Assembly: GCA_002697705.1 (NCBI GenBank)
Contig: NZXL01000052.1
Span: 9,670-18,941 of the forward strand
Direction of reading: 5' to 3'
From: Methanobacteriota archaeon
GTDB lineage: Archaea > Thermoplasmatota > Poseidoniia > Poseidoniales > Poseidoniaceae
Length of the DNA stretch: 9,272 nt
Positions 6,385-9,272 of this stretch are shown here, piece by piece. Numbering within the stretch: position 1 is the stretch's first letter; every line of letters starts with the position of its first letter. Under the pieces are notes generated by a model, which was not told where the DNA came from, ran no database searches, and worked only from the letters and a program-made list of their open reading frames with translations. A program made the position numbers and the translations under genes.

Positions 6385-7539
6385 ATGTCGGGGAAGTGGA
6401 AACAAGCCCCGGAAAATACTTTGGAAAGTCTCCGGCATGGAATTATTCATACGGATGGAATCGAATTAGATATTCGACTTACAAGTGATAATGAACTTAT
6501 TATTCACCATGATTCAACCATATCTATACCTAAAGATCGATTAGATGGGCGCAGTAAATGGGTTGAATCTTGGAGTTTAGAGGAACTAAAATCAGAAGGA
6601 TTTTGTTCTCTTGATGATTTATTGAATGATTCAATAATAAGAAAAAACTGGACTGAAAATGGTAAAATGGTTTGTCTCGAATTTAAAAGACCACATTTAC
6701 TATCCCCAAAAGGTCGAAGGATATTTTCTAAATCAAGACAAAAAAATACTTTAGGAACTGCTATGAAAGCCGCTGAAAAAAAATTAAACGAAGAAGAGAT
6801 ACCGACTCAGAATTCTGTATTCTATTCCTTTTACAAAGGTATGAATAAAATTATTCACCAAAAATCGATAAAAAGAAATTGGGCAGAATTGATGCCATCA
6901 ATCCCTACGATTGGCACTCGTACAATCAAAAGAATGTATGCTTACCCTCAGTATTTCATAACTCCCTTTTCTCGCCTTGTTAAGAAACATAGAAATTCGG
7001 GCTCATCGATGGTGCCATGTGCAATGGAATATTTTTCACCCGTTTATTCACGTGCCCTAGTTGGAAGAATGGTTGGCCTGCAAGGTAAGCGTAGAGAATA
7101 TCTCTCAAGATGTCAAAAGGGTATGCCGACTTATGTTTGGCCAACTAAACCAGAATTAGAGCATGCAGTATTGAGTGCAGGCCTAACTGCACTAAGCGAC
7201 CACATTGACCCTGATTTAACTTGGTTGCCAAGTGGTAAAGCAAGGTGGTTTAATCCTGCGACTATGCCGCTAGATGAAACTCAGAGTCAAATATTGGAGG
7301 ATGCTACAAAAGACCAACATCTCTCAATAATTGAACAATTAAAATCAGATGTCCCAACATGGAATGAATGTGATAAACAAAGAAAATCTGAATTGATTAA
7401 ATTTTGGCGTAAAAAGTGGAATTGGGACATTGATGTAGAGGAAACATTGGCCAAAAGTACAGATTCTCCGCCTTGGCAAAGTATTAGATTAATTGGTCAT
7501 CGAGGTTCTGGAAAAACCCCCAGACCTGTCATCAAATGA
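6385..7539 (+). CDS. Glycerophosphodiester phosphodiesterase (GDPD), apparently circularly permuted
   Basis: GDPD enzymes cleave glycerophosphodiesters to a glycerol phosphate and an alcohol with a metal-dependent TIM barrel. Here APENTLESL (8-16, Glu10), DGIELDIRL (24-32, Glu27 and Asp29), LIIHHDSTI (38-46, His42), VCLEFKRP (97-104, Glu99), PTYVWPTKPELE (248-259) and ALSDHIDPD (269-277) follow the family order through the last barrel strand. What is missing is the normal opening strand with GHRG, whose His and Arg are catalytic: the protein begins MSGKWKQAPENTL. After a roughly 90-residue charged extension, IRLIGHRGSGKT (367-378, His372, Arg373) appears just before the stop. This is the expected first strand placed at the other end. 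An in-frame TAA at 6364-6366 and no upstream HRG-like sequence in any frame argue against a missed N-terminus. The 384-residue length is longer than single-domain GDPDs (about 250). No signal peptide; probably cytoplasmic. The stop abuts the citrate synthase stop. Confidence 0.8.
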   Translation: MSGKWKQAPENTLESLRHGIIHTDGIELDIRLTSDNELIIHHDSTISIPKDRLDGRSKWVESWSLEELKSEGFCSLDDLLNDSIIRKNWTENGKMVCLEFKRPHLLSPKGRRIFSKSRQKNTLGTAMKAAEKKLNEEEIPTQNSVFYSFYKGMNKIIHQKSIKRNWAELMPSIPTIGTRTIKRMYAYPQYFITPFSRLVKKHRNSGSSMVPCAMEYFSPVYSRALVGRMVGLQGKRREYLSRCQKGMPTYVWPTKPELEHAVLSAGLTALSDHIDPDLTWLPSGKARWFNPATMPLDETQSQILEDATKDQHLSIIEQLKSDVPTWNECDKQRKSELIKFWRKKWNWDIDVEETLAKSTDSPPWQSIRLIGHRGSGKTPRPVIK

Positions 7540-8724
7540 TTATTCAATGTGGCGTAGTGTTTGTTGTTCAGCGAAATATTTCGGACGATAAATTGGAACT
7601 CCTTTTCCGCCTCTGAAAACTGAACGCTCATCGACTATTTGAGCGCCTATACCAGCGACTCTAGCCCATCCAAAGAAAGTGGTATAGTAAGTAGGGTCTG
7701 TCAAACCAACATGATGTAATAATGCACCACTGGCGATATCGACATTTGCATTTGGATTACTTATTTTCGGGTTTTCTCCTAAAACTCTTGGAGCTACATC
7801 CCTAAGAGTTCTGATTATCTTGAAGTTTTCATCATTTGGGCAAATCTCTTCCCCAAGTTCAAATTGAACTGTTGCGCGAGGGTCTTCAACTCTCAAGACT
7901 GCGTGTCCAAAACCAAATATAGGTCTTCCAGCATCTAACTCTGCTCGAACAAATGCTTCAACTTCATCGGTATCGCTAGTTCCAATCTTAAGAACAAATT
8001 CTAAGCAGGACTGATTTGCACGACCGTGCAATGGTCCAGATAATGCATTCATTGCACCTGCAATCGAAGAGTAAACTGTAGCCTTGCCAGATGCGACGGC
8101 CTTTCCTGTAAAAGTAGAAAGATTTCCTCCCCCGTGATCCATATGCAATACTAAGTAAGTTGAAATGACTCTTTTCATGACGCCTTTGTCCACATTTTCT
8201 AGCCCCAATGTATTGATGAATCGGTCGACAAGAGAAAGTGATGTATCATCTTCAGGAATATTCGAATCTCTACCTTCTCTAATTCTAAAGATAAGACCCA
8301 TCAATCTAGGCATTCGAGCAATAAGATTCAACGCGTCCTCTTTCCAATCATCAGTTGTTTCAAACATTCCAAGTGTATGTATTCCAACTGAGAGCCAATC
8401 CATCGGATGACCGAATTTAGGAAGTGTACTCAAGACGGATGCTAAATCACCTGGAATTTTAGCACGACTGGCTAAATCTTTACGAATTTCTTGAGATTGT
8501 GATGCATTAGGCAATTCTTTGTTCATAAGAAGGTAAACGATATCTTCAGGTTCAAAACTCGCCAATTCTCTTATCGGATATCCACAATAGTGAACTCCTT
8601 CTGTAGGGGTGACAAACGAGGTGCGACATGTGCCGACTGGTACGCCTCTAAGTCCGATGTTCAGGTGCTTATCTGTTAGTTCCAGTAAAACATCTTCATC
8701 AGTCAATTTAATCCCCCTTAACAT
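7540..8724 (-). CDS. gltA: Citrate synthase, eukaryote-like motifs
   Basis: Condenses oxaloacetate with acetyl-CoA to citrate, the entry step of the TCA cycle, in the cytoplasm. From the ATG at 8724 it has 394 residues, a normal type I length. Counting from that ATG, HMDHGGGNLSTF carries His197, SGPLHGRANQ carries the active-site His233, GFGHAVLRVEDPRA carries His274 and an Arg at 278, and NVDIASGALL has the catalytic Asp329. GHAVLR, NVDxxSG and YYTTFFGWAR resemble mitochondrial enzymes more than the usual bacterial GFGHRVYK form. The start is uncertain. The frame opens at a TTG at 8772, but TATA-like boxes at 8741-8764 lie inside that extension. The ATG at 8724 is adopted; a TTG at 8706 with AAGGGGG six nucleotides before it is a serious alternative and would remove six residues. 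It follows the cysteine-cluster gene by 60 nt and probably has its own promoter. Confidence 0.95.
   Translation of the reverse strand: MLRGIKLTDEDVLLELTDKHLNIGLRGVPVGTCRTSFVTPTEGVHYCGYPIRELASFEPEDIVYLLMNKELPNASQSQEIRKDLASRAKIPGDLASVLSTLPKFGHPMDWLSVGIHTLGMFETTDDWKEDALNLIARMPRLMGLIFRIREGRDSNIPEDDTSLSLVDRFINTLGLENVDKGVMKRVISTYLVLHMDHGGGNLSTFTGKAVASGKATVYSSIAGAMNALSGPLHGRANQSCLEFVLKIGTSDTDEVEAFVRAELDAGRPIFGFGHAVLRVEDPRATVQFELGEEICPNDENFKIIRTLRDVAPRVLGENPKISNPNANVDIASGALLHHVGLTDPTYYTTFFGWARVAGIGAQIVDERSVFRGGKGVPIYRPKYFAEQQTLRHIE
8713..8719 (-). promoter_or_regulatory. Possible Shine-Dalgarno site deciding the citrate synthase start
   Basis: On the minus strand this is AAGGGGG, six nucleotides before a TTG at 8706. 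It can pair with the archaeal anti-Shine-Dalgarno sequence with one G-U wobble. If used, the protein starts with LTDEDVLLEL (initiator Met in place of Leu) and the ATG at 8724 is not the start. If the ATG is used, the run merely encodes Leu-Arg-Gly. Confidence 0.35.
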
Positions 8725-8740
8725 CCCGAGAAACCACTTG

Positions 8741-8764
8741 TGTATAAAGTCGGCTCTATAAAAT
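8741..8764 (-). promoter_or_regulatory. Two TATA-like boxes upstream of citrate synthase
   Basis: On the minus strand ATTTTATA (8757-8764) and TTTATACA (8741-8748) lie one behind the other. With initiation about 26 nt downstream, the predicted transcript starts are near 8734 and 8719. The first gives a short leader for the ATG at 8724; the second gives a leader for the TTG at 8706 that contains the AAGGGGG. Either would give citrate synthase expression separate from the upstream cysteine-cluster gene. Confidence 0.35.
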
Positions 8765-8784
8765 TCGAACAAATCGGATGCAGA

Positions 8785-9246
8785 TTAATTATTATTTGGC
8801 CAACTACGGAATCCCTTTGTAGCCTGTCTATCTGAAAAAATTTGAATCCTAATTGTATTTCCATCAATTACTATTGCATCATCAGAAGTCAACCCTGGAC
8901 AAGTTTTCTTAACTTCTTTCCATGCTCTTTCCGAAGATAGATTTTCAGACCACCAAGGGAATGCTGCACATTGCTGAGGCCTAACCTGATAGATATCACA
9001 TTGCTTAGATTCGTCTAAGTAAATACAAACATCATCACTTTTACGACTATTTAGGATATAACGACCATCTAGTGTCTTTCGGCAATCTCTTTCTAACCAC
9101 TCGGAAACCTCCATTTCAAAATGGTTAGCGATTCTTTGCGCATCATTGGTACTGAGAAACACAATTCCTCCGGGTTCATCACAACACTTACCACATTCAG
9201 GTTGACATGAGAAGGGAACTCCCTTCATCCACCAAGGTGATTTCAT
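8785..9246 (-). CDS. YkgJ-type CxxCxxCC cysteine-cluster protein
   Basis: A 153-residue protein of the zinc- or iron-chelating CxxCxxCC family. The N-terminal cluster CQPECGKCC has Cys14, Cys18, Cys21 and Cys22 (here Cx3Cx2CC). It is followed by GGIVFLSTNDAQRIANHF, the typical beta-strand and helix, then Cys74 (DDVCIYLD), Cys83 (KQCDIY), RPQQCAAFPWW with Cys93, and Cys116 (KTCPG). These eight cysteines are presumed to bind a metal. The molecular role of the family is poorly known, so no reaction is assigned; the protein is probably cytoplasmic. The ATG at 9246 has an excellent ribosome site. The nine codons before it are open in the frame whose TGA overlaps this ATG (ATGA), consistent with translational coupling to an upstream gene beyond the right edge, though too short to prove it. 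Citrate synthase follows downstream on the same strand. Confidence 0.88.
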   Translation of the reverse strand: MKSPWWMKGVPFSCQPECGKCCDEPGGIVFLSTNDAQRIANHFEMEVSEWLERDCRKTLDGRYILNSRKSDDVCIYLDESKQCDIYQVRPQQCAAFPWWSENLSSERAWKEVKKTCPGLTSDDAIVIDGNTIRIQIFSDRQATKGFRSWPNNN

Positions 9247-9252
9247 TCTTCT

Positions 9253-9258
9253 TCACCT
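9253..9258 (-). promoter_or_regulatory. Shine-Dalgarno site of the cysteine-cluster gene
   Basis: AGGTGA on the minus strand, six nucleotides before the ATG at 9246. It is a perfect match to the core of the archaeal consensus and the best ribosome site in the window. It suggests this gene is translated from a leadered, probably polycistronic message, in contrast to the PAP2 gene. Confidence 0.65.
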
Positions 9259-9272
9259 GAAACAAGTACTGA

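Noticed and set aside
7495..7518. GHRGSGKT near the end of the GDPD gene matches the Walker A pattern GxxxxGK[ST].
   Set aside because: Only 6 residues follow, so there is no room for a P-loop NTPase domain, and GHRG after a hydrophobic strand is exactly the motif missing from the GDPD N-terminus.
8725..8772. A 16-residue N-terminal extension of citrate synthase from a TTG.
   Set aside because: It overlaps two TATA-like boxes and has no ribosome site; the residues look unlike the family start.
1..9272. CRISPR arrays, insertion sequences, inverted terminal repeats, prophage genes, riboswitches or defence systems.
   Set aside because: No regularly spaced repeats, transposase or integrase motifs, or long structured leaders are visible. 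Every intergenic gap is under 130 nt and the genes are housekeeping in character.

Overview
The window is AT-rich (high 30s % G+C judged by eye) and gene-dense, and it reads as chromosomal DNA of an uncultured planktonic archaeon. The best guess is a Marine Group II/III (Poseidoniia-like) euryarchaeote. The reasons are a tRNA-Thr(UGU) with an encoded CCA and a U discriminator, a TATA box about 26 nt upstream of a start codon with no leader, several starts without a Shine-Dalgarno sequence (including GTG), and a mix of bacterial-like metabolic enzymes (FolD, TatC, PHP phosphoesterase) with a citrate synthase carrying eukaryote-type motifs. The lineage is an inference; no marker gene settles it. 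I see no mobile element, CRISPR array, rRNA or phage gene.

Layout. (1) 1-599, minus: 5' part of a class I aspartate/aromatic-type aminotransferase that runs off the left edge. (2) 729-804, plus: tRNA-Thr. (3) 839-4005, plus: four closely spaced genes (gaps 35-42 nt): a VOC/glyoxalase-fold protein, folD, an unrecognised two-helix membrane protein with a long acidic tail, and a PHP-domain phosphoesterase of the YciV/TrpH type. (4) 4779-3985 and 6259-4820, minus: a PAP2-superfamily membrane phosphatase/transferase with an added external domain, followed by a divergent TatC. The tatC 3' end overlaps the PHP gene by 21 nt. (5) A 125-nt divergent intergenic region with a good TATA box for the PAP2 gene. 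(6) 6385-7539, plus: a glycerophosphodiester phosphodiesterase (GDPD) with unusual architecture. (7) 9246-7540, minus: a CxxCxxCC (YkgJ-type) cysteine-cluster protein followed by citrate synthase. The citrate synthase stop codon directly abuts the GDPD stop codon.

Functional themes are one-carbon/folate metabolism (FolD), entry to the TCA cycle (citrate synthase), amino-acid metabolism (aminotransferase), lipid and phosphodiester turnover (PAP2 protein, GDPD), nucleotide or RNA-end phosphoester hydrolysis (PHP), and protein export (TatC). Most of this is ordinary core genome.

The most interesting signal is in the GDPD. Its N-terminus starts directly at the APENTL segment and lacks the canonical beta-1 strand with the catalytic GHRG motif, while a good IRLIGHRG segment sits at the extreme C-terminus, 10 residues before the stop. 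That is the pattern expected of a circularly permuted TIM barrel, or less likely of a truncated tandem duplication. Secondary points of interest are the PAP2 protein's extra external beta-rich domain, a 20-residue tandem motif at the end of the unknown membrane protein, and ambiguous start selection in citrate synthase.
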